Source: JBOHER01 sp050701115
GTDB lineage: Bacteria > Actinomycetota > Actinomycetes > Mycobacteriales > Pseudonocardiaceae
Reading direction: 5' to 3'
Length of the DNA stretch: 22,163 nucleotides
Assembly: GCA_050701115.1 (NCBI GenBank)
Contig: JBOHER010000247.1
Location: forward strand, 1-22,163
Below, piece by piece: positions 15,174 to 22,163 of this stretch (positions are counted from its first letter, which is position 1; every line of letters starts with the position of its first letter). A program made the translations under genes and the position numbers. Under the pieces are notes generated by a model. It did no database searches, was not told the DNA's origin, and worked only from the letters and a program-made list of their open reading frames with translations.

Positions 15174-16337
15174 TCACGGCCTGCGCCGGCTGTCGATCCG
15201 TCGCGCTTCCTCCTCGGTGCCGTTGAAGAGGTGGACCGCGGAAGGCTCGAATCCCAGCCGTCCACGCGTGCCTTCCCTGGGCACTTCCTCGGCGGGGAAG
15301 ACTCCAGCCCACTCGCCGAACGGCGTGGTCATATGTGCGATGGCCTGGACACCCAGCGGTTCGATGACACCGACCTCGACCGGGAACGTCGAGGGAGATC
15401 CGCTTGTCGGGTTCCAGCGAAGGTCCTGCGGTCGCACGCCGAGGGTCACCTCCGGACGGATCGCTGCGTCCTCCCGGATGTCCAGCGGGATCGCGACACC
15501 GTCGAGCACCACCGACGCGGCCCCGTCACCGCGATCGATGCGGCCAACCGCCGTGTTGATCGGCGGCGATCCGACGAACGTCGCCGCGAACAGCGTCTCT
15601 GGGCGACCGAACAGCTCCCAGGGGGAGCCGAACTGGACGAGACGGCCCATTCTGAACAGCGCGATGCGGTCAGCCATCGTCATCGCGTCCTCCTGGTCGT
15701 GGGTCACGAACATGGAGGTGGTCCGCACCTGGCGTTGGAATCGCTTCAGCTCGGCGCGGAACTCGCGTTTCAACATCGCATCGAGTGAGCTGAAGGGCTC
15801 GTCGAATAGGTAGGCGGTCGGCTCCCGGACCAGCGCCCGCGCGAGCGCGACCCGCTGGCGCTCACCGCCCGACAGCTGACCCAAGCCGCGATCGAGCAGG
15901 TGCTCGATTCCGAGTAGATTGGCCTTCTCCCGTACGGTGCGGGCGATCGCATCCTTGGAGTGGCGCTTGTGCGCCCGCAGCGGGAACGCGATGTTGTCCT
16001 TCACCTTCAGGTGCGGGTAGAGGGCGAGGTCCTGGAACACCATGCTGATGTTGCGCTCGTCGGGGGCTGCGTTGGTGACGTCGTGGCTGTCGAAGAGGAT
16101 CTCGCCTTCGGTGGCCTCATCTAGGCCGGCGATCACTCGGAGCAGCGTCGTCTTCCCGGACCCGCTGGGACCGAGGAAGATGACGAGCTCTCCGGGCTCG
16201 ATGGACAGGTCGATGCGCTCCAGGCCCACGGCGCCGTTGGCGTAGACCTTCCGCAGACCGCGGATGTCTATGGCGACCGCCGCGGGGCCGGCGACGTCGG
16301 GCGTTTCACTGACGAGTGCATTGCGGGTGGCTGCCAC
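15174..16337 (-). CDS. ugpC: CUT1 ABC ATPase (MsmK/UgpC type), third importer
   Basis: A 387-residue ATPase. Motifs are Walker A GPSGSGKTT (56-64), Q-loop MVFQDLALYPHL, signature LSGGERQRV (155-163), Walker B YLFDEPFSSLD (176-186) and the H-loop FVTHDQEDAM, followed by a C-terminal MalK-type TOBE domain with LGVRPQDL. The GTG at 16337 is chosen because GAGGAGATAACG lies directly upstream and it begins two bases after the permease stop; in-frame sequence further upstream belongs to the permease gene. It has a roughly 20-residue extension before the nucleotide-binding domain. It should power the permeases at 16340-18174. It is clearly diverged from the + strand ATPase (GPSGS against GPSGC, GGERQ against GGQRQ), so it is not a recent duplication. 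Confidence 0.92.
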   Translation of the reverse strand: MAATRNALVSETPDVAGPAAVAIDIRGLRKVYANGAVGLERIDLSIEPGELVIFLGPSGSGKTTLLRVIAGLDEATEGEILFDSHDVTNAAPDERNISMVFQDLALYPHLKVKDNIAFPLRAHKRHSKDAIARTVREKANLLGIEHLLDRGLGQLSGGERQRVALARALVREPTAYLFDEPFSSLDAMLKREFRAELKRFQRQVRTTSMFVTHDQEDAMTMADRIALFRMGRLVQFGSPWELFGRPETLFAATFVGSPPINTAVGRIDRGDGAASVVLDGVAIPLDIREDAAIRPEVTLGVRPQDLRWNPTSGSPSTFPVEVGVIEPLGVQAIAHMTTPFGEWAGVFPAEEVPREGTRGRLGFEPSAVHLFNGTEEEARRIDSRRRP

Positions 16338-16339
16338 CG

Positions 16340-17230
16340 TTATCTCCTCTTGACGACGCCGAGGCTCATGCCTCGGGTGAGCCGGTCTCTGAAGAAGATC
16401 ACGGCCAGGACGGGTGGGATCATCGCGGCCAGCGAGAGCACCGCGATCTGGTTCCACTGTGTTTCGAAGCCGGACGCGAGCTGTGGGATGAGCACCGGAA
16501 CCGTCTGGACGTTGGCGCCGCCCAGGACCAGCGCGAACAGGAACTCGTTCCACGAGAAGAGCGCTACGAGGATCGTCGTTGCGACCAGGCCGGGCTGCAC
16601 CAATGGCAGGACGACCTTCCGGAACGTCGCGAAGCGCCCGTAGCCGTCCAGGTATGCGGCTTCCTCGAAGGAGCGCGGGACGTCGTCGAAAAAGGTACGC
16701 ATCAGCCAGGTGGCGAGCGGCACGTTGAAGATGAAGTACGCCAGCGCGAGCCCGAAGTGGCTGTCGAGCAGGTTCAACGTGTCGTACAGGAAGAAGAGCG
16801 GCAGCGCGGTGGCGATCGGGGGGAAGATCCTCGTCGAGAGTAACCAGAAGGCCAGGCGGCCCCCTCCGACCTGTCTCGGATAGCGCGAGAAGGCATAGCC
16901 GGCGAGGGTTCCCAGGGCGACGGCCGCGATGGTTGCCAGGAACGTGACGGTGAGGCTGTCCAGTAGTGCCGGGAGTGCCGTGCCGCCGCCCACGAACCAG
17001 GAGTAGCCGGAGGTCGTCGGCTCCTCGGGGAGGAAGGTCGGTGGCTGCGACAAGACCTCAGACGGCTCCTTGAACGAGGTGTTCACTGCCCAGTAGAGCG
17101 GGAAGGCGACGAACAGTGCGTAGACTCCCAGGCCGACGAGGATGAGAGTCCGACCCGACAGCCGGGGCAGTCGGCGCGGTGCGGCGCTCGTGCCGCCGCG
17201 AGTCGGGGACGTCGCCGAGGTTACCTTCAT
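16340..17230 (-). CDS. CUT1 ABC permease, MalG type
   Basis: A 296-residue inner-membrane permease. It has the MalG-like start (hydrophobic helix about 28-46, then NTSFKEPSEV), six hydrophobic segments, the EAA loop EEAAYLDGYGRF (189-200) followed by RKVVLPLVQPG, and SWNEFLFALV late in the sequence. The C-terminus RGMSLGVVKRR is typical. ATG at 17230 overlaps the upstream permease stop by four bases. It forms a heterodimer with the product of 17227-18174. Confidence 0.92.
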   Translation of the reverse strand: MKVTSATSPTRGGTSAAPRRLPRLSGRTLILVGLGVYALFVAFPLYWAVNTSFKEPSEVLSQPPTFLPEEPTTSGYSWFVGGGTALPALLDSLTVTFLATIAAVALGTLAGYAFSRYPRQVGGGRLAFWLLSTRIFPPIATALPLFFLYDTLNLLDSHFGLALAYFIFNVPLATWLMRTFFDDVPRSFEEAAYLDGYGRFATFRKVVLPLVQPGLVATTILVALFSWNEFLFALVLGGANVQTVPVLIPQLASGFETQWNQIAVLSLAAMIPPVLAVIFFRDRLTRGMSLGVVKRR

Positions 17231-18174
17231 GCGCGTCTCCTCATGACGGTCCAGAGAACCTGGATGGCAAGGATCGCCCCGAGACCGAGCATCCAGGTGA
17301 GAGCCGCCGCGCGACCCATGTCGAAGTTCTGGAACGCGAGCAGGTAGCCCAGCAGCCCGGGCACTTCGTTCGCCGAGCCCGGTGCTCCTTGGCTCGTCAC
17401 GACGAACACCGTGTCGATGAGTTTGTAGGCATCCATCAGCCGAAGGATCAGCGCGATCGCGATGAGGTCACGCAGCAGTGGCAGGGTGATGCGCCGTGTC
17501 TGGTACCACCACGACGCGCCGTCCAGGCGAGCGGCCTCGTACAGGTTGTGCGGGATCGTCGCGCGTCCGCTGAAGATGATGAGCAGAGGGAGCGCGGTCC
17601 ACTGCCAGACATCGGTGAGCACGACTGACCAGATCCCGAGGTCGCTGCCGACCCAACTCTGGGCCGGCAGGCCCACCAGGCCCACGACGTAGTTCAGGAC
17701 ACCCTCTTGGGTGAAGATCAGCCGCCAGATGTCGCCGACGACGATCGGGGCAAGCGTCATCGGCAGCAGGAACAGCGACAGCAGCACGATGCGCCACCGT
17801 GACGACTTGACGGCCTCGTAGAGCGCCAGTGCTATGGCCGTGGCCAACGCCATCTGGACAGCCACTCCGACGCCGGCCAAGATCAGAAGGTTCGTGACGG
17901 AGTTCCAGAAGCGGCCGGATGTGAACAGCCACTCGTAGTTCTCCAGTCCGACGAACCGCGGTGGGATGCCTTGGGCCGGATACCAGGCGTGGAAGCTGTA
18001 CCACAGCGACCACACCATCGGATAGACCACCGCGGCCGCCACGAGTCCGACCGCAGGGAAGACCATGAGCTGCGGTGCCCACCGGTTCAGCCAGCGCCGA
18101 CGGCGGCGCCGCTGCGTGCCAATGTGACGCGGTGACGCAACACCTGCGTGAGCGGGTTTCGTGCCTACAGCCAT
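17227..18174 (-). CDS. CUT1 ABC permease, MalF type
   Basis: A 315-residue inner-membrane permease. A short Arg-rich cytoplasmic head (QRRRRRRWLNR) precedes the first helix at about 34-56. Six hydrophobic segments follow, with the EAA loop EAARLDGASWW (213-223) then RRITLPLLRD. QGAPGSANEV precedes the last helix, as in MalF-like partners. The ATG at 18174 follows the binding-protein stop by 14 bases with GAGGCGACC as a modest ribosome-binding site. An upstream in-frame extension would run into the binding-protein gene and was rejected. Confidence 0.9.
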   Translation of the reverse strand: MAVGTKPAHAGVASPRHIGTQRRRRRRWLNRWAPQLMVFPAVGLVAAAVVYPMVWSLWYSFHAWYPAQGIPPRFVGLENYEWLFTSGRFWNSVTNLLILAGVGVAVQMALATAIALALYEAVKSSRWRIVLLSLFLLPMTLAPIVVGDIWRLIFTQEGVLNYVVGLVGLPAQSWVGSDLGIWSVVLTDVWQWTALPLLIIFSGRATIPHNLYEAARLDGASWWYQTRRITLPLLRDLIAIALILRLMDAYKLIDTVFVVTSQGAPGSANEVPGLLGYLLAFQNFDMGRAAALTWMLGLGAILAIQVLWTVMRRRA

Positions 18175-18188
18175 GGTCGCCTCACGCC

Positions 18189-19742
18189 TCAGTACAGGCC
18201 CAGCCGTTCGGCGGTCTCGGAGAAGTCGGCGTAGAACTCCATCTGCTGTTCGCGTCCTCGCCGCTCGACGAGGTCCGCCCATCGACTCGCCGCGTCGTCG
18301 AGCGCTTGCTTAGAGGTCTTCGCGCCGGCGAGGCAGGACTGGATCTCCGTGCCGAGTACCTCGACGTACTCTGGGGTGCCGGGCCAGGTCGGCTGCGGGA
18401 AGCCGACCGCGATGCTCTCGGAGATGCCCTTGAGGTGGTCTCGGGCTTGGTCCACAGTCTGGAAGATGGCGACGTTCTCCTCGGTGCCTTCCCTCAACGG
18501 GTTGGGCTGGGTGTACGCGGCCGCCGCCTCGTCGCTGAAGTGGGCCGCCATGTACGGGTCGATGCCGAGGAGAGGGTCCGCGCACGAGTGGATCGAGTAG
18601 TCCGGGTGCGAGAGGCGGTAGACGACATAGGCAGCCGCTGCCTTCTGTTCGTCGGATTGGTTGCGCGGCACCGAGAACGTGCGGTTGAAGCACACCATCG
18701 CCCGACGGCTCGCGCCTTCCCATCCGGGCAGGACGGCGTTGTTCACGTCGGTGCCGATCTCGGCGTTGGCGCGTGCCGAGAACTCCCGCAGGTCCTGCCA
18801 CCAGGGAGTCATGACGACCCGGCCCTGTTGCCAGTTGCCGATGGTTTCGTCGCCGCCGAAGGTCTCCGCACCAGGCGGGGAAAGCTCCTGCATCCGCTTG
18901 TAAAGGTCGAGCGCCTCCACTGCTTCGGGGGAGTTGACGAGCGGCTCCATGTCCTCGCTGAAGTACCGCACACCGTTGCTCGCGGCGATGTTGAAGAAGA
19001 AGGCCCATGCATAGGACCTGTCGGCGAACACCTGGGTGCCGTACACACCCTGGCCCTGGAGAGCGTCCGTGAAGTACTCGGCTACCTCGACGTAATCCTG
19101 CCAGGTCTCGGGAATCGCCAACTCCCGCCCGAAGCGACTCTCGAACGCGTTCCGGTGCTGGTCGTCCTCGAAGTAGGACGGCCGGTAGTGCAGCATGAGG
19201 ACGTCACCATCGGCCATTAGACCGTAGGTCTGATCCTGAAAGCGGGTGAAGAACTCGAAGACCGGAGAGACGTCGGTGCGGTACTGCTCGTAGCCGTCGA
19301 AGTTCTCGAGATAGCCGTCGAGCGGTTCGGGGGCTCCGGATGCGACCACGTCCCCGAAGAACAGGCTCGCGTAGGTCATCAGGTTGAACGGTGGCGTCCG
19401 TCCCCCGATGATCTGGGGAAGGACCGCCTGTGCCTCGCCGTAGCTCGGGTAGGAGATGGTCTTGGCCAGGCGGATGCCCGACTCCTGATGGAGCCGGTCC
19501 CCGTACCAGCCGAAGATCGGCGCGACGAACTCGTCACCGAGCGGGGTCAGCTCGACGTCGAACCTCTGCCCATTGCGGGGATCGCCGAAGGTAGAGGTCG
19601 GCTGCGGACGCTGGGTGTCGTTGTCGAGGCTCTGCCCTCCGCACGCGGCCAGGACAGAACCACCCACGGCGGCTCCGCCGAGCAGTCCAGCACGACGCAG
19701 CAACTGGCGACGCGACCACAGGCCCCGAAAGTCGTCCGACAT
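18189..19742 (-). CDS. CUT1 ABC substrate-binding lipoprotein (Tat signal), third importer
   Basis: A 517-residue family 1 solute-binding protein, somewhat larger than usual for MalE-like proteins. The N-terminus has a twin-arginine segment WSRRQLLRRAG (9-19), a Gly/Ala hydrophobic stretch and the lipobox LAAC with Cys34, indicating a Tat-exported lipoprotein. Typical segments are ETWQDYVEVAEYF, MEPLVNSPEAVEALDLYK, GRVVMTPWWQDL and AAAYVVYRLSHPDYS. It is preceded by the oxidoreductase gene with only 29 bases between, and begins the importer genes. ATG at 19742 is preferred over TTG at 19754, because GGA lies at a fair distance before the ATG and nothing suitable precedes the TTG. The substrate is unknown. 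The context points to a compound also handled by a flavin reductase. Confidence 0.9.
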   Translation of the reverse strand: MSDDFRGLWSRRQLLRRAGLLGGAAVGGSVLAACGGQSLDNDTQRPQPTSTFGDPRNGQRFDVELTPLGDEFVAPIFGWYGDRLHQESGIRLAKTISYPSYGEAQAVLPQIIGGRTPPFNLMTYASLFFGDVVASGAPEPLDGYLENFDGYEQYRTDVSPVFEFFTRFQDQTYGLMADGDVLMLHYRPSYFEDDQHRNAFESRFGRELAIPETWQDYVEVAEYFTDALQGQGVYGTQVFADRSYAWAFFFNIAASNGVRYFSEDMEPLVNSPEAVEALDLYKRMQELSPPGAETFGGDETIGNWQQGRVVMTPWWQDLREFSARANAEIGTDVNNAVLPGWEGASRRAMVCFNRTFSVPRNQSDEQKAAAAYVVYRLSHPDYSIHSCADPLLGIDPYMAAHFSDEAAAAYTQPNPLREGTEENVAIFQTVDQARDHLKGISESIAVGFPQPTWPGTPEYVEVLGTEIQSCLAGAKTSKQALDDAASRWADLVERRGREQQMEFYADFSETAERLGLY

Positions 19743-19771
19743 ATCTATTTCCAAATCGTGTAGTGGTTGGT

Positions 19772-21871
19772 TTACAGGCCACGCGCGAGGACGTAGGCCT
19801 CTCGCAGTACATCCCGCAGGAGCCTCGGCGCCGCGGCGTCTCCGACACGGCGGACCGTCAGGCTGTCCGGTTTCTGCTCCCTGAGCTCGAGAAAGAGGTC
19901 CTCGGTTGAGGTGCGACCGAGCACCGCGACGACGGCATCGGGCGTACCGACATCACGCGGCTCGCCGGTGAGAACGTCACGCGCAGTAACCCCGTCGGGT
20001 CCCACCCGATCGAGCCGGGTGAGGGGGACCAGGCGCATGCCGAGCATCGCGGCACGCCGCGTGAAGAGCGCCTTGTTTGAGCCTTCGAGTTCCGATCCCA
20101 CGATCTCGCGCGGGCTGATCACCGTGACGCCGTAGCCGCGCTCGGAGAGATACTCAGCCGTCCCGACGGCCTCCCAGTGCCCGTTGCCGTCCACCACGAG
20201 AACGTTTCGCCCGGGAAGCTCCGCCCCGTTGAGGATCTCGTCGGAGGAGAAGACCGCGGGAAGGTCGAGTCCTTCGATCTGTACGTAGGGGGTGTGGCGC
20301 CCGAGTCGTCGAGCGAGGCCGTCGTCCGGGACGGCGAGCGCCCGGCGACGCTCGAGCGGGGGGAGGTTGGGCTGTGATCCGGTTGCCAGGACGACCTCGT
20401 CCGCACCGATGGCCAGCAGGCTCGCGACGTCGGCATCGACCCCCCGTTGTACGTCGACCCCTAGCCGGTTCAGGGACACGTCGAGGTATCGGATGATCTC
20501 GAGGATCTCGTGGTGGAGGGGCTGGCGCGCGGCGAGTTTGAGCTGCCCGCCCAGCTCGCCCTCGCGCTCGAGGACGGTCACTCGGTGTCCACGTCTGGCC
20601 GCTGTCTCGGCCACCTGCAGGCCGGCCGGGCCGCCGCCGACCACCACGATGTGTCGCAGACGTTCAGCACGGCCGATGGTGTTCTCGCTGAGCGTCCGCT
20701 CCTGGCCCGCAGCCGGGTTGTAGTCGCACCTGATGGGCAGCTGCTGCCCGACCTGCCGGATGCAGGAATCGTTGCTGGCGTGGCAGTAGCGGACTTGGTC
20801 GACGCGACCCTCGCGGAACTTGCGCGGCGTTTCCGGGTCGGCGATGAGCTGGCGTGCCATGCCGACAAAGTCGGCCTCGCCCCGAGCGAGAATGTCCTCG
20901 GCGATCTCGGCACGCTTGAGTCGACCGAAGGCGATGACCGGAAGGTCCGTCTGCTTCTTGAGTGCCGCGTTGAGGTGACGGAAGTTCGCTTCGGGCACGG
21001 CGAACGGCGGGATCTCCATCCAGTAGCTGGAGAACGAGCCGGCGTCGGAGTTGAAGTAGTCCGCCGTCCCGGCTTGCTCTATCGCCTCGGCGATCCTTAG
21101 CCCGTAGTCGAGTTCGTATCCCCACGTCGTGTACTCGTTCAGGCAGAGGCGCACTCCCACCGGGAAGTCGTCGTGGGTAGCTGCTTTGACAGCCTCCAGC
21201 ACCTCCAACGGAAGTCGCATCCGGTTCTCGAAGGGGCCGCCGTAGCGGTCAGTGCGGTGGTTGAAGAACGGCGAAGCGAAGGTGCGGAGAAGACCGTCGT
21301 GGGCGATCTTGATCTCGATGCCATCGAAGCCGGCGTCCCAAGCGTTCCGAGCGGACGCCGCGAAGCCGTCGATCGTCGCTCGGATGTCGTCCTCGTCCAT
21401 CGCCTTCGTGGAGAAGTTCGACGACGGCTCGGGCATCTGCGTTGGCGCCCACATCAACGGCGGGGGGTTCTCCAGCGATGTGTGGCCACCGTGCGTGAGC
21501 TGGCTGAAGATCTTCGTTCCGTAGCGGTGCACACGTGTGGTGAGCGCCTGGTGCAGCGGGATAACGGCAGGATCCCAGGCGTTGACGAAGTGGCGCGACA
21601 TCTTGCCGTCCGGGTGCACCGCTTGGCTCTCGAATACGATCAGTCCGACACCGCCTCGCGCCCGCTCCTCGTGGTAGGCGATGTGATCTTGGCTCGGCAT
21701 GCCTTCACGGGTGCCGAGGGCGGTGAAGTGCGGCTGGAACACCAGGCGGTTCGGAATCTCGACGCCGCCGATGGAGCCGGGGGCGAAGAGGTTGGCGAAG
21801 TGCTCGGACCTGGTGACGGCAGGGTCGCCACTCATTTCCGTGGACCCGGTCGTGGTCGTCACGTTCTGCAT
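19772..21871 (-). CDS. FadH-like NADH:flavin oxidoreductase (OYE TIM barrel + FAD/NAD domain)
   Basis: A 699-residue protein with the layout of 2,4-dienoyl-CoA reductase and trimethylamine dehydrogenase. An old-yellow-enzyme TIM barrel (about 25-355, PNRLVFQPHFTALG, QLTHGGH, RTDRYGGPFENR) is followed by an Fe-S segment (363-382) and an FAD/NAD-binding half with VVVGGGPAG (409-417) and LATGSQPNLP. The Fe-S segment reads CHASNDSC-x11-C. The family pattern CxxCxxxCx11C therefore has Ser366 (AGC) for the second cysteine. The barrel motif normally EIHxAHGYLL reads EIKIAHDGLL (186-195), so the usual His and Tyr positions are Lys188 and Gly193. Cofactor use is likely FMN plus FAD; the reaction may be reduction of an activated C=C bond, but that is uncertain. 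ATG at 21871 has AGGAGG seven bases upstream. It leads the operon. Confidence 0.85.
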   Translation of the reverse strand: MQNVTTTTGSTEMSGDPAVTRSEHFANLFAPGSIGGVEIPNRLVFQPHFTALGTREGMPSQDHIAYHEERARGGVGLIVFESQAVHPDGKMSRHFVNAWDPAVIPLHQALTTRVHRYGTKIFSQLTHGGHTSLENPPPLMWAPTQMPEPSSNFSTKAMDEDDIRATIDGFAASARNAWDAGFDGIEIKIAHDGLLRTFASPFFNHRTDRYGGPFENRMRLPLEVLEAVKAATHDDFPVGVRLCLNEYTTWGYELDYGLRIAEAIEQAGTADYFNSDAGSFSSYWMEIPPFAVPEANFRHLNAALKKQTDLPVIAFGRLKRAEIAEDILARGEADFVGMARQLIADPETPRKFREGRVDQVRYCHASNDSCIRQVGQQLPIRCDYNPAAGQERTLSENTIGRAERLRHIVVVGGGPAGLQVAETAARRGHRVTVLEREGELGGQLKLAARQPLHHEILEIIRYLDVSLNRLGVDVQRGVDADVASLLAIGADEVVLATGSQPNLPPLERRRALAVPDDGLARRLGRHTPYVQIEGLDLPAVFSSDEILNGAELPGRNVLVVDGNGHWEAVGTAEYLSERGYGVTVISPREIVGSELEGSNKALFTRRAAMLGMRLVPLTRLDRVGPDGVTARDVLTGEPRDVGTPDAVVAVLGRTSTEDLFLELREQKPDSLTVRRVGDAAAPRLLRDVLREAYVLARGL

Positions 21872-21960
21872 AGTTGGAGCCTCCTGCATGAGACCCGTAG
21901 CGACGAGGCCCAGTGACGCGGCGCGAATGCGTTGGCTGGCTTGTGCGCCGTGAGCCGCTC

Positions 21961-21978
21961 CGGTGCCGGTGCCGGTGC
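21961..21978. repeat. Hexamer CGGTGC, three tandem copies
   Basis: Three perfect head-to-tail copies in the untranslated leader of the oxidoreductase operon. Such short GC-rich repeats are common by chance in this kind of genome and can be slippage sites; no role is evident. Confidence 0.4.
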
Positions 21979-22058
21979 CCAAGGGCAATGGCATATGTCG
22001 GCCACATTCGTGTCGCCGGTCGCGAGATGCCTACGGCGATGCGGCCGCGACGGCGGAC

Positions 22059-22084
22059 GTGGGACCCGTGATCACGGGTCCCAC
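22059..22084. promoter_or_regulatory. Perfect 26-base palindrome in the operon leader
   Basis: The left arm GTGGGACCCGT, centre GATC and right arm ACGGGTCCCAC are fully symmetric over 26 bases; the next base pair on each side does not match. It lies about 190 bases upstream of the oxidoreductase start, between that gene and leader element copy 2. As DNA it could be a two-fold operator for a dimeric regulator. As RNA it is an 11-bp hairpin with a GATC loop, possibly an attenuator or a terminator protecting the operon. The sequence does not decide between these. Confidence 0.55.
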
Positions 22085-22089
22085 TCGGT

Positions 22090-22134
22090 CGAGACGAGGG
22101 AACCTACGTTACATAAGCCGTTTCTCTGATGCTG
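22090..22134 (-). promoter_or_regulatory. Leader element copy 2 (oxidoreductase operon)
   Basis: Read on the - strand: CAGCATCAGAG, a 7-base spacer, TTATGTAACG, TAGG, TTCCCTCGTCTCG, matching the hydrolase 5' region at 15021-15069. It lies 219 bases upstream of the oxidoreductase start. A possible extension toward the window end (TGTCCAGGCACTGAACA on the - strand) resembles TGTCAGCAGGTGAAACT beside copy 1. It is probably the promoter/operator area of the operon. No confident -35/-10 pair could be assigned. Confidence 0.5.
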
Positions 22135-22163
22135 GTATGTTCAGTGCCTGGACACTATTGCGT

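Larger units (their letters stand above)
21872..22163. other. Upstream leader and intergenic region of the oxidoreductase operon
   Basis: These 292 bases hold the ribosome-binding site AGGAGG of the oxidoreductase, a three-fold hexamer repeat, the 26-base palindrome and leader element copy 2. The reading frame of the oxidoreductase stays open up to an ATG at 21994, but that start has no ribosome-binding site and its added residues are Gly/Thr/Ala-rich rather than family-like. No gene is supported up to the window edge. Confidence 0.5.

Noticed and set aside
15037..15312. Small - strand open frame between the ATPase and the hydrolase pseudogene
   Set aside because: Most of it overlaps the ATPase C-terminus in another frame, and the unique part has no gene-like features.
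21961..21978. Tandem hexamer as a start of a CRISPR or satellite array
   Set aside because: Only three 6-base units with no spacers; chance repeats of this size are common in GC-rich DNA.
21872..21994. Longer 740-residue version of the oxidoreductase starting at ATG 21994
   Set aside because: No ribosome-binding site precedes it and the extra residues are Gly/Thr/Ala-rich, whereas ATG 21871 has AGGAGG at proper spacing and family sequence begins soon after.

Overview
The window is high-GC DNA with strongly G/C-biased third codon positions. It carries Tat-type lipoprotein signal peptides, GTG starts, ATGA-overlapping genes and remnants of actinobacterial-type tyrosine recombinases. All of this fits a soil-type actinomycete chromosome; the genus cannot be read from the sequence. 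No rRNA, tRNA, CRISPR array or intact mobile element was seen.

Region 1 (4-13048, + strand) is one tightly packed catabolic run of eleven genes, with gaps of at most about 50 bases or 1-4 base overlaps. It encodes two complete but different carbohydrate ABC importers. The first is ribose/galactose-like (CUT2: lipoprotein 855-2009, double ATPase 2040-3569, permease 3566-4543). The second is maltose/glycerol-phosphate-like (CUT1: Tat lipoprotein 6643-8076, permeases 8106-9101 and 9101-9958, ATPase 11945-13048). Between and around them are three xylose-isomerase-like TIM barrels (4-858, 5684-6604, 11081-11932), a Gfo/Idh/MocA dehydrogenase (4593-5687) and a zinc alcohol dehydrogenase (9987-11033). 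The plausible logic is uptake of a cyclitol, rare sugar or glycoside, oxidation to a keto form, then isomerisation or dehydration by the TIM barrels. The first barrel resembles the inositol enzyme IolE. The third has lost most of the family's metal ligands. The substrate is not known, and no regulator, kinase or aldolase lies in the window.

Region 2 (13049-15173) is a degraded junction. It holds hairpins, short coding-like fragments, an orphan (probably frameshifted) XRE helix-turn-helix gene, pieces of tyrosine recombinases, and an exported alpha/beta hydrolase gene. The hydrolase is broken by a 5-base tandem duplication and cut off after its nucleophile motif.

Region 3 (15174-22163, - strand) is a second operon. 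It encodes a 699-residue FadH-like flavin/FeS oxidoreductase of the old-yellow-enzyme family, then a Tat lipoprotein binding protein, two permeases and an ATPase of a third ABC importer (CUT1). The oxidoreductase departs from the family at an Fe-S ligand and at active-site positions. The operon leader (about 22040-22154) resembles the 5' region of the broken hydrolase (about 14982-15092), in the same orientation. It also contains a perfect 26-base palindrome. Related upstream regions therefore bracket the operon, suggesting shared regulation or an old duplication.

The most interesting points are the two-importer sugar operon with a metal-site-less TIM barrel, the duplicated leader element, the palindrome, and the pairing of an atypical ene-reductase-like enzyme with a sugar-type importer.
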